Below the pieces are notes generated by a model that searched no databases, was not told the DNA's origin, and saw only the letters and a list, made by a program, of their open reading frames with translations. A stretch of 54,635 nt of DNA. It comes from RGIG1959 sp045604545. GTDB taxonomy: Bacteria > Bacillota > Clostridia > Oscillospirales > Acutalibacteraceae. Of this stretch, positions 23,382 through 32,711 are shown piece after piece. The stretch is from NCBI GenBank assembly GCA_045604545.1, contig JAZUOG010000038.1, forward strand, positions 1 through 54,635. The letters run 5' to 3'. The stretch's first letter is position 1. Every line of letters begins with the position of its first letter. Both the position numbers and the translations under genes were made by a program.

Positions 23382-25775
23382 TCAGTCGCGGTATTCCTCG
23401 ATGATGTAGGCTTCGTAAATGTCGCCTTCCTTGATGTCCACCGTCTTCTCAAGACCGATACCGCATTCGTAGCCGGCGGCGACCTCCTTCTGGTCGTCCT
23501 TGAAGCGCTTGAGGGAGACCATCTTGTCGTCGGCGATGATGATACCTTCGCGCACGACGCGAATGAGGTCGTTGCGGCAGATCTTGCCGTCGAGGACATA
23601 GCAACCGGCAATGATGCCGGCACCGGTGATCTTGAACACGTTGCGCACTTCGACGCGGCCGTGCATGACCTCGCGGGTCTTGGGAGCGAGCATGCCCTTC
23701 ATGGCGGTGGAGATCTCGTCGATGCAGTCATAGATGATGCGATACAGACGCATATCGACGTTGTCGTGCTTGGCGGCTTCCGCGGCGAGCGGATCGGGAC
23801 GCACGTTGAAGCCGACGATGATGGCGCCTGCGGCACCCGCGAACATGACGTCGCCCTCGGTAACGGCACCGACCGCACCGTGGATCACGCGCACGCGCAC
23901 TTCCTCGTTGGACAGCTTCTGGAGAGACTGGGTGACCGCTTCCACAGAGCCCTGCACGTCCGCTTTGACGATGACCTTGAGTTCCTTGACTTCGCCCTGT
24001 TGCATCTGATCGAACAGGTTGTCGAGGGTGACCTTCTGATACTGATCGAACATCGCCTGCTTTTGCTCCTGACGGCGGTTTTCAACCAGCTCGCGAGCCA
24101 GACGCTCGTCGGTAACGGCGTTGACGATATCGCCCGAGGCGGGAACTTCGTCAAGACCCATGATCTCAACCGGCACAGAGGGGCCGGCGGTGTTGATCTT
24201 GCGACCCTGGCTGTTGACCATGGCGCGCACACGACCGACGGTCGTACCCGCGACGATGATGTCGCCGGCTTTGAGGGTGCCGTTCTGCACGAGCACCGTG
24301 GCGATGGGACCGCGGCCTTTGTCCAGACGGGATTCGATGACGATACCCTTGGCGGCGCGGTTGGGGTTGGCTTTCAGCTCGCGCATTTCCGCAACGAGCA
24401 GGACATTTTCGAGAAGGTCGTCAAGACCCATGCCGGTCTTGGCAGACACGGGCACGCAGATGACGTCGCCGCCCCACTCTTCGGGCACCAGTTCGTGCTC
24501 GGTGAGCTGTTGCATGATGCGGTCGGGGTTGGCGGTGGGCTTATCCATTTTGTTGATGGCCACGACGATGGAGACACCCGCGTCCTTGGCGTGGTTGATC
24601 GCTTCGATCGTTTGCGGCATGATGCCGTCATCGGCGGCGACAACCAGAATGGCGATATCGGTCGCTTGCGCACCGCGGGCACGCATGGCGGTAAAGGCGG
24701 CGTGACCGGGGGTGTCGAGGAAGGTGATGGTCTGACCGTTGCACTCGGCCTGATAAGCGCCGATGTGCTGGGTGATGCCGCCCGCTTCGCCGGCGGTGAC
24801 ACTGGTCTTGCGAATGGCGTCGAGAATGGAGGTCTTGCCGTGGTCAACGTGACCCATGACCACAACGATGGGATCACGCGGCACGAGTGCGGAATCGTCG
24901 TCTTCACTGTCGTCGATGATGCGCTCTTCGATGGTGACGACCACTTCGCGCTCCACCTTGGTGTGGAATTCTTCGGCAACGAGGAACGCGGTGTCGAAGT
25001 CGATCTCTTCGTTGATGCTGACCATCATGCCCATCATCATCAGCTTTTTGATGACTTCGGCAGAGGTCGCTTTCAGACGGGAGGCAAGCTCGCCGACGGT
25101 GATGGATTCACCGACCGTGATGGTGAGTTGCTTCTTCTTGCGCTCGCGCTCGATGCGGTCCATGCGCTCCTTCTCGGTCTCGCGACGGCGCTGGGGCTTG
25201 CGATATTCCTGAGAGCGCTGGTTGATTTTTTGCTTTTTCACGGCACCGCCGTCACCGCGCACGCGGCTGGAGGTCTGTGCCATCATATCGAATTTTTCAT
25301 CGTAGCGACCGACGTCCACCTGCGGTGTGCGAGTGTCAACGGTGCGACGTTCGACGGGCGCTTTGGGAGCGGCGTCGGTTTTTTCCTTCTTCTTTTTGGG
25401 CTGGCGATTGGGGATCACGACAGCGGAAGCTTCGGGTTCCTTGCCTGCGGCACGGGCGGCGGCGGCCTTTTCCTGTGCTTCCTTGGCGGCGGCTTCGATC
25501 GCGGCGGCTTCCGCGGCACGGCGAGCCTCTTCGGCGGCCGCTTTCTCGGCGGCTTCCTTCTGACGGCGCTCTTCCGCCTTGGCGAAATAGGCATCAAAGC
25601 TCTCCGCTTCGTATTCCTTGGTGAAATGTTCGAAGATCCAATCGAGTTCGTCGGTCTCGAGCGCGCTCGCACTCTTGCGCGGCGTGTCGGAGAAACCGGC
25701 GAGGATCTCGGTGATTTTTTTGCTGGGGACATTGAAATCCTTGGCAACATCGCTGACGCGGTATTTGATCATCAT
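23382..25775 (-). CDS. infB: Translation initiation factor IF-2
   Basis: A 797-residue IF-2. The N-terminal IF2-N-like helix bundle and an Ala/Glu/Lys-rich linker (about 65-215) precede a second IF2-N subdomain (LTITVGESITVGELASRLK), the G domain (GHVDHGKT at 308-315, DTPGH, NKMDKP) and the C-terminal initiator-tRNA-binding domains. It places fMet-tRNA on the 30S and promotes subunit joining. The ATG overlaps the ylxQ stop (ATGA) and has AAGGAGG upstream. Confidence 0.97.
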   Translation of the reverse strand: MMIKYRVSDVAKDFNVPSKKITEILAGFSDTPRKSASALETDELDWIFEHFTKEYEAESFDAYFAKAEERRQKEAAEKAAAEEARRAAEAAAIEAAAKEAQEKAAAARAAGKEPEASAVVIPNRQPKKKKEKTDAAPKAPVERRTVDTRTPQVDVGRYDEKFDMMAQTSSRVRGDGGAVKKQKINQRSQEYRKPQRRRETEKERMDRIERERKKKQLTITVGESITVGELASRLKATSAEVIKKLMMMGMMVSINEEIDFDTAFLVAEEFHTKVEREVVVTIEERIIDDSEDDDSALVPRDPIVVVMGHVDHGKTSILDAIRKTSVTAGEAGGITQHIGAYQAECNGQTITFLDTPGHAAFTAMRARGAQATDIAILVVAADDGIMPQTIEAINHAKDAGVSIVVAINKMDKPTANPDRIMQQLTEHELVPEEWGGDVICVPVSAKTGMGLDDLLENVLLVAEMRELKANPNRAAKGIVIESRLDKGRGPIATVLVQNGTLKAGDIIVAGTTVGRVRAMVNSQGRKINTAGPSVPVEIMGLDEVPASGDIVNAVTDERLARELVENRRQEQKQAMFDQYQKVTLDNLFDQMQQGEVKELKVIVKADVQGSVEAVTQSLQKLSNEEVRVRVIHGAVGAVTEGDVMFAGAAGAIIVGFNVRPDPLAAEAAKHDNVDMRLYRIIYDCIDEISTAMKGMLAPKTREVMHGRVEVRNVFKITGAGIIAGCYVLDGKICRNDLIRVVREGIIIADDKMVSLKRFKDDQKEVAAGYECGIGLEKTVDIKEGDIYEAYIIEEYRD

Positions 25776-26107
25776 AGGCTATCTTCCTCCTTATTTACGA
25801 TGCAGTAAGAACGAATGGCTTTGGCAAATCCGTCATCGCACACGGCCGCAACAGCAACGGGCTTCTGAAACCCGACAGCGGCGGCGACGGCGGAACGGTC
25901 AAAGGGCAGGCGAGCTACATCGGCGTGATGCTGTGCCGCGCAAAACCGACATTCTTTTTCGGTTTTCGGGGAGCAATCGTCAGCCACCACAATGAGCGCC
26001 GCTTCGCCGCTTTTGACGGCGGACACGGCGGCATCAAAGCCGAGGGTGAGTTTCCCCGCGCGTTTGGCCATGCCGAGAAGACCGTGGAGCTTATGCGGTG
26101 TGGTCAT
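25772..26107 (-). CDS. ylxQ: L7Ae-like ribosomal/RNA-binding protein
   Basis: A 111-residue L7Ae/L30e-fold protein: KLHGLLGMAKRAGKLTLGFDAAVSAVKSG, then a VVADDCSPKTEK block and a divergent C-terminus ending in an operon-coupled stop. The family binds kink-turn RNA. I chose ATG 26107, with GGAGGAGG upstream inside rnpM; the longer frame only mirrors rnpM. It sits between rnpM and infB as in Bacillus. Confidence 0.9.
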   Translation of the reverse strand: MTTPHKLHGLLGMAKRAGKLTLGFDAAVSAVKSGEAALIVVADDCSPKTEKECRFCAAQHHADVARLPFDRSAVAAAVGFQKPVAVAAVCDDGFAKAIRSYCIVNKEEDSL

Positions 26108-26372
26108 CGTTTCTGAGCGCCTCCTCCATTCGATCATAGATCTCATCGGGAATGCGGCAGGCAAACGCCTTTTCAAAGCGACGGGCTTTGCGGGCTTGCT
26201 GTAGGCAGGAGAGGCAACGGCAGATATAGGCGCCGCGACCGTTGGCACGACCGGTCAGATCGATGTCGATGTCGCCTTCTTTCGGCTTAACAACACGCAC
26301 AAGTTCTTTTTTCGGTTTCATTTCGCCGCATCCCGTGCACATACGCATCGGGAGTTTTTTGGGCTTATTCAT
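26091..26372 (-). CDS. rnpM: RNase P modulator RnpM (YlxR)
   Basis: A 93-residue YlxR-family protein with the diagnostic RMCTGCGEMKPKKELVRVV, GRANGRGAYICRCLSCLQQA and RFEKAF blocks. YlxR/RnpM has been described as binding and tuning RNase P RNA. GGAGG lies upstream of the ATG at 26372. Its end overlaps ylxQ by 17 bp. Confidence 0.93.
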   Translation of the reverse strand: MNKPKKLPMRMCTGCGEMKPKKELVRVVKPKEGDIDIDLTGRANGRGAYICRCLSCLQQARKARRFEKAFACRIPDEIYDRMEEALRNDDHTA

Positions 26373-26418
26373 AAATCGGTCGACCTCCTTTTCCGATGAG
26401 AGTGGGTGTCAATGGGAA

Positions 26419-27495
26419 TCAGGCGTCTTCGCCCACGGTTTCGCCGAAGAAACCGCTTTGGGGACGAATGTCGATTTTCCAGCCGGTCAGACGAGCGGCA
26501 AGGCGGACATTCTGACCCTTGTTGCCGATGGCGAGGGACAGCTGGTTTTCGGGGACGGTCACACGGCACGCCTTCGCACCGTTGGGATCGACCTCCACTT
26601 CGGTGACCTTGGCGGGAGACAGCGCGGCGGTGATAAACGCCGCGGGATCGTCGCTGTAGCGCACAATGTCGATCTTTTCGCCGCCCAGCTCTTCAACGAT
26701 GCCCGCCACACGGGTGCCGTGAGGGCCGATGCACGCGCCGACGGGATCAATGTTCGCGTCGGAAGCAAAAACGGCGAGCTTGGTGCGGGAGCCTGCTTCG
26801 CGGGAGACAGCCTTGATCTCAACGGCACCGTTGTAGATCTCGGGGACTTCCATTTCAAACAGGCGCTTGACCATGCCGGAATGGGTACGGGAAAGGAGCA
26901 TACGCGCGCCCTTTTCGTTTTTGAGAACGTTGACGACAAACACCTTGATGTGGTCGCCTTCGTTGAAATGATCGGTTTCGAGTTGCTCGGTACGGGGCAG
27001 GACAGCCTGCGTGTTGCCGATCTCGACGGTGGCCGCTTCGGTGGCGGGATCCACGCGCAGCACCACGGCGCTCACCAGCTCCTGGTTCTTGCGCTGATAT
27101 TCCTGGATCTGCTGTCCGCGCTCCGCCTCACGGATACCCTGACGGATCACGTGCTTGGCGGCTTCGGCGGCGATGCGACCGAATTTCTTCGTTTCGAGCG
27201 GGATCTCCACCACATCGCCGAGCTTGGCGGATTTCTTGAACTTCACCGCCTGCTCGAGCAGCATCTCCTCGTCGGGATCAAGGACATCTTCCACGACCGT
27301 CTTGCGCAGGGACACAGAGAACGCGTTGGTCTCGGGGTCCATGATGACGGAGATGTTGTCCTTGCCGCCGAAATCGCGGCGTACCGCGATGATGATGGCG
27401 CTTTGGATTCGTTCAAGCAGATAATCGCCGGGAATGCCTTTTTCTTTTTCGAGCAAACGCAGTGCTTCGAAAAACTCGGTATTTGCTTTACTCAT
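26419..27495 (-). CDS. nusA: Transcription termination/antitermination factor NusA
   Basis: A 358-residue NusA of the short Gram-positive type: N-terminal RNAP-binding domain (EFFEALRLLEKEKGIPGDYLLE), an S1 domain near 130-200, and two KH domains (DPVGACIGPHGTRVAGIVEELGGEKIDIV and LSLAIGNKGQNVRLAARLTGWKIDI). There are no acidic C-terminal repeats, as is normal outside proteobacteria. GGAGGAAG precedes the ATG. Second gene of the operon. Confidence 0.97.
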   Translation of the reverse strand: MSKANTEFFEALRLLEKEKGIPGDYLLERIQSAIIIAVRRDFGGKDNISVIMDPETNAFSVSLRKTVVEDVLDPDEEMLLEQAVKFKKSAKLGDVVEIPLETKKFGRIAAEAAKHVIRQGIREAERGQQIQEYQRKNQELVSAVVLRVDPATEAATVEIGNTQAVLPRTEQLETDHFNEGDHIKVFVVNVLKNEKGARMLLSRTHSGMVKRLFEMEVPEIYNGAVEIKAVSREAGSRTKLAVFASDANIDPVGACIGPHGTRVAGIVEELGGEKIDIVRYSDDPAAFITAALSPAKVTEVEVDPNGAKACRVTVPENQLSLAIGNKGQNVRLAARLTGWKIDIRPQSGFFGETVGEDA

Positions 27496-27529
27496 GACTC
27501 TTCCTCCATATTATGTGTCGAAGTTAGGT

Positions 27530-28027
27530 TTATTCTTCATCGTCCCAGTCATCAATGGCATGAACCAGGGCGATCGCTTTCTTCTCAAAGGACATCGGTG
27601 TTTCGTCCTCGGTGACAATGTGAACGGTGCCGTCCTCGTCATAGGCGGTGAGGATACCGGCAAATTCGCGCTCGCCGTCGAGCGGTCGGATCAGCTTGAC
27701 AACGATCGCACATTCGAGATAGGCTTCGAAATGCTCGGGGCGGGTCAGCTCGCGTTCGATGCCGGGGGACATGACCTCCAGACAGTATGCCTGAGAGATG
27801 GGGTCCTGTTCGTCAAGCACGGGGTTGATCAGACGGGACAGCGCCACGCAGTCGTCAATGGTCACGCCGCCGTCCTTGTCGATGAGGTAGCGCAGGTACC
27901 ACTGAGAGCCTTCTTTGACAAAGCGGACGTCCCACAGAATGAGACCCAGTTCGTCGGCGAACGGCTCGGCAAGCGCGCGACAAACAGCGACGGTGCTTCC
28001 CTTTGGCGCTTGTTGTTTTTCAGCCAC
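27530..28027 (-). CDS. rimP: Ribosome maturation factor RimP
   Basis: A 165-residue RimP: LAEPFADELGLILWDVRFVKEGSQWYLRYLIDKDGGVTIDDC and the diagnostic YCLEVMSPGIERELTRPEHFE. It is needed for 30S maturation. I chose the GTG at 28027 because GGAGG lies 7 nt upstream; the frame beyond it runs through the promoter leader. First gene of the operon. Confidence 0.93.
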   Translation of the reverse strand: MAEKQQAPKGSTVAVCRALAEPFADELGLILWDVRFVKEGSQWYLRYLIDKDGGVTIDDCVALSRLINPVLDEQDPISQAYCLEVMSPGIERELTRPEHFEAYLECAIVVKLIRPLDGEREFAGILTAYDEDGTVHIVTEDETPMSFEKKAIALVHAIDDWDDEE

Positions 28028-28101
28028 AAAAAAACCTCCAATCAAACATAAAAGAGCGGGTTGCCCCACTCTTTTGTCAATCAAGCATATTCACTGTACA
28101 C

Positions 28102-28130
28102 AGTATAGCACTGCTTTTGAAAAAAAGCAA
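28102..28130 (-). promoter_or_regulatory. Sigma-A promoter of the rimP-nusA-infB operon
   Basis: Minus strand TTGCTT, 17 bp, TATACT. A short hairpin (AAAAGAG...CTCTTTT around 28047-28076) lies in the leader between it and rimP. Confidence 0.8.
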
Positions 28131-28139
28131 GCCCTTTTT

Positions 28140-28180
28140 CAAAAAAGAACCCGCCGACCTCGGCTTGAGATCGGCGGGTT
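28140..28180 (-). terminator. Intrinsic terminator of the 179-residue membrane gene
   Basis: A 14-bp stem AACCCGCCGAYCTC type (148-161 with 167-180), followed on the minus strand by CTTTTTT. It lies just upstream of the rimP promoter. Confidence 0.9.
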
Positions 28181-28185
28181 GATAA

Positions 28186-28725
28186 TTACACGTAGCTGAT
28201 AACTTCTTTTTTGTGAGCAAAGCGGGCAAAGATCCATTTTTGCAGCAGCGAGATCACAAACCAAATGACCGGGATCCATGTCCATTTGTCAATGGCGAGG
28301 AACTGAATGAAGCTGTCGGTGTATTGCTCTTCGCGGGTGGCGGTGATGAGGTTGTAGGCCACATCGTTGCCCAGAATGAAGATGATGAACATGATGCCCG
28401 CGAGAAGCACGGTGACCGTGCCGGGGAAGTTCACATCATGGTTAGGGCGAAGAGCGGAGATGATGTAGAAAATATGGACGCCGATGATGCCCAGACCGAG
28501 GGGGACGAGGAAGATCAGCATACTCATGGCGGAGCCGTCATTGGAGGACAGCTGAGCCTTTTCGATGCATTCCATCATGTAATCGGGGAACAGCGCGGCG
28601 CTCACATGCTCGCCGGCTTTGTTGTCATAAGAGAGCCACGGCAGAAACATCAGCACGATTGTGGCAACCGAGCAAAGAAGCGAAATATAAAAGCAGATGT
28701 TTTGTTTTTTGAGATGAGCACCCAT
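28186..28725 (-). CDS. Predicted four-helix membrane protein
   Basis: A 179-residue protein with helices at about 8-30, 68-92, 102-122 and 146-166. The first extracellular loop (about 31-66) is hydrophilic. No family recognised. The ATG at 28725 follows AAGGA. Own promoter and terminator, so monocistronic. Confidence 0.82.
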   Translation of the reverse strand: MGAHLKKQNICFYISLLCSVATIVLMFLPWLSYDNKAGEHVSAALFPDYMMECIEKAQLSSNDGSAMSMLIFLVPLGLGIIGVHIFYIISALRPNHDVNFPGTVTVLLAGIMFIIFILGNDVAYNLITATREEQYTDSFIQFLAIDKWTWIPVIWFVISLLQKWIFARFAHKKEVISYV

Positions 28726-28766
28726 AAAGAGTCAGTCCTTTCCACGGTTTCAATAGATATATTAAA

Positions 28767-28795
28767 AGTATAGCATACGACTTTAAAAAATGCAA
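28767..28795 (-). promoter_or_regulatory. Sigma-A promoter of the 179-residue membrane gene
   Basis: Minus strand TTGCAT, 17 bp, TATACT. Confidence 0.8.
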
Positions 28796-28870
28796 CATTT
28801 TTCGAGAAAATGCATAAAGATAGGGATATTCACCAAATCATATTCGGCATTCTTGACATTTTGCCAAATT

Positions 28871-29374
28871 TCACCGCGCCGTGACGGCGGACAAAATCGC
28901 CGCACAAACGCGGTCGGCATCATCGTCGGCGTCGACTGTCACATCGGCGGCCGCGGCGTACAGCGGTGCGCGGGCGGCCATCAGCTCGGTTACCGCCTGC
29001 GCTTTGTCCTCGCGTTGCAAAAGCGGGCGGGTGGTGTCGTTCTTCAGACGGTCGATCACCGTTTCGGGTGTGACGCGAAGCCACACGATCGTGCCGCCGC
29101 ATCGGAGCGCGGTCACATTATCCTCGCGAAGCACCGCACCGCCGCCCGTGGCGATGATGAGGTTGTCTTGCTTGCCGAGGGTGACACAGGCGTTGTGCTC
29201 CCGTGTGCGGAAAGAGGCTTCGCCTTCTTGGGCGAATATGTCGCTTACGGTCATGCCCGCTTCTTGTTCGATATAGGTGTCCATGTCGACGAGGGTGAAG
29301 CCTGTTCGGTCGGCGAGACGTTTGCCGACGGTGCTTTTGCCGCACCCCATAAAGCCGCAAAGAACGATATTCAT
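28871..29374 (-). CDS. aroK: Shikimate kinase
   Basis: A 167-residue shikimate kinase: P-loop GFMGCGKSTVGK, DMDTYIE (shikimate-binding Asp), FRTRE, and ATGGGAVL. It phosphorylates shikimate in chorismate synthesis. I chose ATG 29374 (MNIVLCGFMG), 9 nt after GGAG; upstream codons in the longer frame belong to the spacer. It begins 20 bp after aroE, so the two are co-transcribed. Confidence 0.95.
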   Translation of the reverse strand: MNIVLCGFMGCGKSTVGKRLADRTGFTLVDMDTYIEQEAGMTVSDIFAQEGEASFRTREHNACVTLGKQDNLIIATGGGAVLREDNVTALRCGGTIVWLRVTPETVIDRLKNDTTRPLLQREDKAQAVTELMAARAPLYAAAADVTVDADDDADRVCAAILSAVTAR

Positions 29375-29394
29375 CAGGATCATCTCCGATTGTA

Positions 29395-30231
29395 TCAGAA
29401 GTGTTTCAGTTCGTCGTAGCACGCGTCAATGATCGCGGCGATATCGGCAGGATCAAAGGACGCACCGTACCAGTGCGTGTGGGAGATCGCCGCCTGCCAC
29501 ACCAGCATCGCCATGCCGCCCGCCGTTTTGGCACCCGCCGCCGCGGCCTTTTGCAACAGCAACGTCTGACGGGGGTTATAGATCGCATCAAACACCGCGT
29601 CACAGCGGGCAATCAGTTCATCGTCAACGGGGCAGGCATCGGTTTTCGGGAACATACCGACGGGAGTGCTGTTGACAAGCAGGTCGATGTGCCCCTGCGG
29701 GATATCCTCGCTGACGGAAACGACCGCGTCGGGGGCAATGCCTGCCAGTCGCTCTTTGAGGGCATACGCCATCGCGTGGTCAAACGCGTTGTGAATGACC
29801 ACTTCACAGCCCGCCAGTGCCGCCTCTGCGGCAAGCACGGTGCCGGCACCGCCCGCGCCGATAACCACAACGCGTCCGCCAAGCGGAATGTTCGCTTCGC
29901 GCAAGGCGCACAGGAAGCCGTCGGCATCGGTGTTATAGCCGATCACGCCGTCGTCGGTGACGGCGATGCAGTTGACGGTCTGATAAATCGCCGCCTTGCC
30001 GTCAAGACGGTCGATGAAGGAGAGCACCTTTTGCTTGTGAGGAATGGTCACGTTGCAACCGACGATCTCGTCGAGAAGAACGGGAACGCGGTCGGACAGC
30101 TCGTCGGGAGCGATGTCGAAAAGCGTGTAGGTTTCCTCTTGTCGTCCCGACAACGCAAACAGGCGTTTGTGGATAAAGGGAGACAGGCTGTGACCCAGCG
30201 GGTGACCGATCAGACGATAGCGTGAAGACAC
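29395..30231 (-). CDS. aroE: Shikimate dehydrogenase
   Basis: A 278-residue AroE: substrate-binding GHPLGHSLSPFIHK, catalytic Lys in CNVTIPHKQKVLSFID, NTDADGF, and the NADP-binding loop VIGAGGAGTVLAAEA with NSTPVGMFP later. It reduces 3-dehydroshikimate to shikimate. GTG at 30231 is 9 nt after AGGAGA and is preferred over the TTG at 30252. First gene of aroE-aroK, divergent from acpP. Confidence 0.95.
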   Translation of the reverse strand: MSSRYRLIGHPLGHSLSPFIHKRLFALSGRQEETYTLFDIAPDELSDRVPVLLDEIVGCNVTIPHKQKVLSFIDRLDGKAAIYQTVNCIAVTDDGVIGYNTDADGFLCALREANIPLGGRVVVIGAGGAGTVLAAEAALAGCEVVIHNAFDHAMAYALKERLAGIAPDAVVSVSEDIPQGHIDLLVNSTPVGMFPKTDACPVDDELIARCDAVFDAIYNPRQTLLLQKAAAAGAKTAGGMAMLVWQAAISHTHWYGASFDPADIAAIIDACYDELKHF

Positions 30232-30284
30232 GGAGGAACATCTCCTTTGCAAAAAATAAAATTGTAAAAAATTTCAAAAAAGAA

Positions 30285-30312
30285 TTGACAACGCGCCGCA
30301 AATGCTTATACT
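30285..30312 (+). promoter_or_regulatory. Sigma-A promoter of acpP
   Basis: TTGACA, 16 bp, TATACT on the plus strand, about 108 bp before the acpP ATG. Confidence 0.8.
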
Positions 30313-30346
30313 ATAGTCATAGAGAAGTGCGGGGATGTCGTGATTC

Positions 30347-30376
30347 AGTATAGCACACGACGCGTCCGTCTGTAAA
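30347..30376 (-). promoter_or_regulatory. Promoter of aroE-aroK
   Basis: Minus strand TTTACA, 18 bp, TATACT, leaving a leader of about 110 nt that runs back over the acpP promoter region. Confidence 0.65.
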
Positions 30377-30420
30377 GCGGCAATGCCGCAAAAAAATCAC
30401 ATTTTTTGGAGGAACGAACC

Positions 30421-30648
30421 ATGGTCATTGATAGAGTCAAGAAGATTCTGAGCGAAGAATTCGACGTCGATGTGAATGAACTCACGGAAAACACCAACAT
30501 TCAGGACGATCTCGATGCCGATTCCATCAAAGTGTACGACCTGTTGATGGCGCTGGAGGACGAATTCCAGCTGGAGATCCCCGACGAGGCAATCGACGAG
30601 ATCCGCACGGTCGGCGACCTGACCGCTTACATCGAAGAGCACGCATAA
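30421..30648 (+). CDS. acpP: Acyl carrier protein
   Basis: A 75-residue ACP with the phosphopantetheine serine in LDADSIKVYDLLMALEDEF. The usual DSLDTVEL is replaced by DSIKVYDL, so the helix-II face differs from FabD-type ACPs. The second half EIPDEAIDEIRTVGDLTAYI is typical. The ATG at 30421 follows TTTTGGAGG. It stands alone and not in a fab cluster; it could serve fatty-acid synthesis or a separate acylation. Confidence 0.92.
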   Translation: MVIDRVKKILSEEFDVDVNELTENTNIQDDLDADSIKVYDLLMALEDEFQLEIPDEAIDEIRTVGDLTAYIEEHA

Positions 30649-30663
30649 TCGGAACGTACCGGA

Positions 30664-30694
30664 AACGTCCCTGCCGTCGGCAGGGGCGTTTTTT
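30664..30694 (+). terminator. Intrinsic terminator of acpP
   Basis: Stem AACG-TCCCTGCC with GGCAGGGG-CGTT, then a T-run. Confidence 0.88.
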
Positions 30695-30710
30695 ATGTGT
30701 TAAAAATCGG

Positions 30711-30739
30711 TTGAATACCGACGGCAATCGTGATAAAAT
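30711..30739 (+). promoter_or_regulatory. Promoter of the 5'-nucleotidase gene
   Basis: TTGAAT, 17 bp, TAAAAT on the plus strand, about 30 bp before the start. Confidence 0.7.
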
Positions 30740-30769
30740 GGGGATATCTTGGAACATGAGGTGATGGCA

Positions 30770-32677
30770 ATGAAACGGTTGCTTTGTGTGATGCTTGCCG
30801 TACTGATGCTGTGTGTCACCGTTCCCGTGTCGGCAACCAATGCCCCGACAACGGTGACGGTGCTGTTTACTCACGATCTTCATTCCCATTTTCTGCCGTC
30901 GCGCGACACGGACGGCGGAGAATTCGGCGGGTATGCACGGCTGATGACCGTCATTAAGGAACAACAGGACAAATTCCCCGATGCGATTCTGGTGGACGGC
31001 GGCGATTTCTCGATGGGATCGCTGTTCCAGACGGCGTTTGCCGCGGAAGCGACGGAGCTTCGGCTCATGGGCGCGATGGGCTATGATGTCACCACCTTCG
31101 GCAACCACGAGTTTGACTATCTTCCGAAGGGACTTGCCTCCATGCTGAACGTCGCCAAGGACAGCGGTGATCCGCTTCCCGCCATTGTGGACGCCAACTA
31201 TCTTCCGCCCAAAGAAGGGGAAGAGGGCTACACCGCCGATTCGGCAATGATGCATAAGGCGCTCGACAACTACGGTGTCGAGGACTATGTCCTTCTTGAG
31301 CGCGGCGGCGTATATATCGCGGTGTTCGGTATCATGGGTGTGGATTCCGATGACTGTGCGCCCAATTCGGGCATGGTGTTTGCCGACCCGATCGCCACCG
31401 CGCAGGCAACGGTCGATGCGGCGATTGCCGATTGCAAGGCGACGTACCAAGCCGAACCGGTGGTCGTGTGTCTGTCGCACAGCGGCACATCGGGCAGAGA
31501 GGGCGAGGACTATGAACTGGCAAAGCAGGTGACGGGTATCGACCTGATCGTGTCGGGTCACACCCACAGCACGCTTGAAACGCCCATCACCGTCGGCAAC
31601 ACCCACATTGTGTCAGCGGGCGAGTACGGACGCTTTCTCGGCGTTGCCAATCTGGCGGTTGACGCAAACGGTATCGCCGCGATGACGAGCTATGAACTGA
31701 TCCCCGTCGACGAAACCGTCAAGGACGATGCCGCCGTTTTGCAGAAGGTGGATCAGTTTAAAAAGGCGGTCGAGGACGGCTATCTGCATGCATACGGCTT
31801 CGGATTTGACGAGGTCGTCGCCGATAATCCGTACACATTTGACACGGTCGACGAGGTGTATGACACCCAGCACGAATCCACCCTCGGCAATCTGTTTGCC
31901 GATGCCTACAAAGCGGCGGTGGAGAACGCGACAGGCGAGCCGGTCGATGTGGCGCTGACGGCGGCAGGAGTGATCCGCGAGACGTTGCCGCTCGGCGACG
32001 TGACGGTGTCGGATGTGTTTAATGCCGCGTCACTCGGCGTCGGCACGGAGGGCGAGCTGATCGCGGTGTATATCACGGGCGAGGAGCTGAAAAATGCGCT
32101 GGAAGTGGACGCGTCGGTACAACCGATCATGCGCTCGGCACAGTTGTTTTTCTCGGGTGTGGAATATTCCTTCAACACGCGTCGCATGATCTTCAACAAG
32201 GTGGATTATGCCATGCTTCGCCGCGCGGACGGCACGCTCGAGGACATTGACGATGACAAGATGTACCGCATCGTGACGGGTATGTATGCGGGGCAGATGC
32301 TCGGTTCGGTGAAAGAAAAATCCTTCGGACTGCTGTCCATCACACCGAAGGACAAGGACGGCAATCCGCTGTCTGCCGACGAGCTTGTCAACTATGTGGT
32401 CGGAGATGAAAACGGCAACCCCGTCAAGGAATGGTATGCCATTGCGTCCTATCTCAAGGATATGGGCGGCACGATTGACGCACAGTACGAACAGCCCGAC
32501 GGACGCAAGGTCGTGTATGCGAGCTTGGCACCGACGGATATGCTCCGCAACGCCAACAAATTCACGGTCATCGCCATTGGTGTGATCGTGTTGGTGATCG
32601 GCGGTGTCACATGGCTGATCGTTGCACTTGTCCGCCGCAAAACAAAAAAAGCCGACAAGAACGAGTCGAAAGAGTAA
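30770..32677 (+). CDS. Surface 5'-nucleotidase / 2',3'-cyclic phosphodiesterase
   Basis: A 635-residue protein: signal peptide (MKRLLCVMLAVLMLCVTVPVSA), calcineurin-like metallophosphatase domain (FTHDLHSHF, DGGDFSMGS, GNHEFDY, SHSG, SGHTHS), a 5'-nucleotidase C-terminal domain (about 335-560) and a C-terminal membrane helix with a basic tail (VIAIGVIVLVIGGVTWLIVALVRRK). It probably removes phosphate from extracellular nucleotides for salvage. I chose ATG 30770 behind GAGGTG; an ATG at 30764 is also possible. Confidence 0.94.
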   Translation: MKRLLCVMLAVLMLCVTVPVSATNAPTTVTVLFTHDLHSHFLPSRDTDGGEFGGYARLMTVIKEQQDKFPDAILVDGGDFSMGSLFQTAFAAEATELRLMGAMGYDVTTFGNHEFDYLPKGLASMLNVAKDSGDPLPAIVDANYLPPKEGEEGYTADSAMMHKALDNYGVEDYVLLERGGVYIAVFGIMGVDSDDCAPNSGMVFADPIATAQATVDAAIADCKATYQAEPVVVCLSHSGTSGREGEDYELAKQVTGIDLIVSGHTHSTLETPITVGNTHIVSAGEYGRFLGVANLAVDANGIAAMTSYELIPVDETVKDDAAVLQKVDQFKKAVEDGYLHAYGFGFDEVVADNPYTFDTVDEVYDTQHESTLGNLFADAYKAAVENATGEPVDVALTAAGVIRETLPLGDVTVSDVFNAASLGVGTEGELIAVYITGEELKNALEVDASVQPIMRSAQLFFSGVEYSFNTRRMIFNKVDYAMLRRADGTLEDIDDDKMYRIVTGMYAGQMLGSVKEKSFGLLSITPKDKDGNPLSADELVNYVVGDENGNPVKEWYAIASYLKDMGGTIDAQYEQPDGRKVVYASLAPTDMLRNANKFTVIAIGVIVLVIGGVTWLIVALVRRKTKKADKNESKE

Positions 32678-32711
32678 AAAAACTCCCCGTTTGTGAACGG
32701 GGAGTTTTTTT
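32676..32711. terminator. Bidirectional terminator
   Basis: Stem AAAACTCCCCGTT/AACGGGGAGTTTT with T-runs on both strands; serves the 5'-nucleotidase (plus) and the DHHW gene (minus). Confidence 0.9.

Noticed and set aside
23361..25808. Long 815-codon plus-strand frame opposite infB
   Set aside because: It mirrors infB on the other strand; G+C-rich codon use leaves antisense frames open. No ribosome site and no domain.
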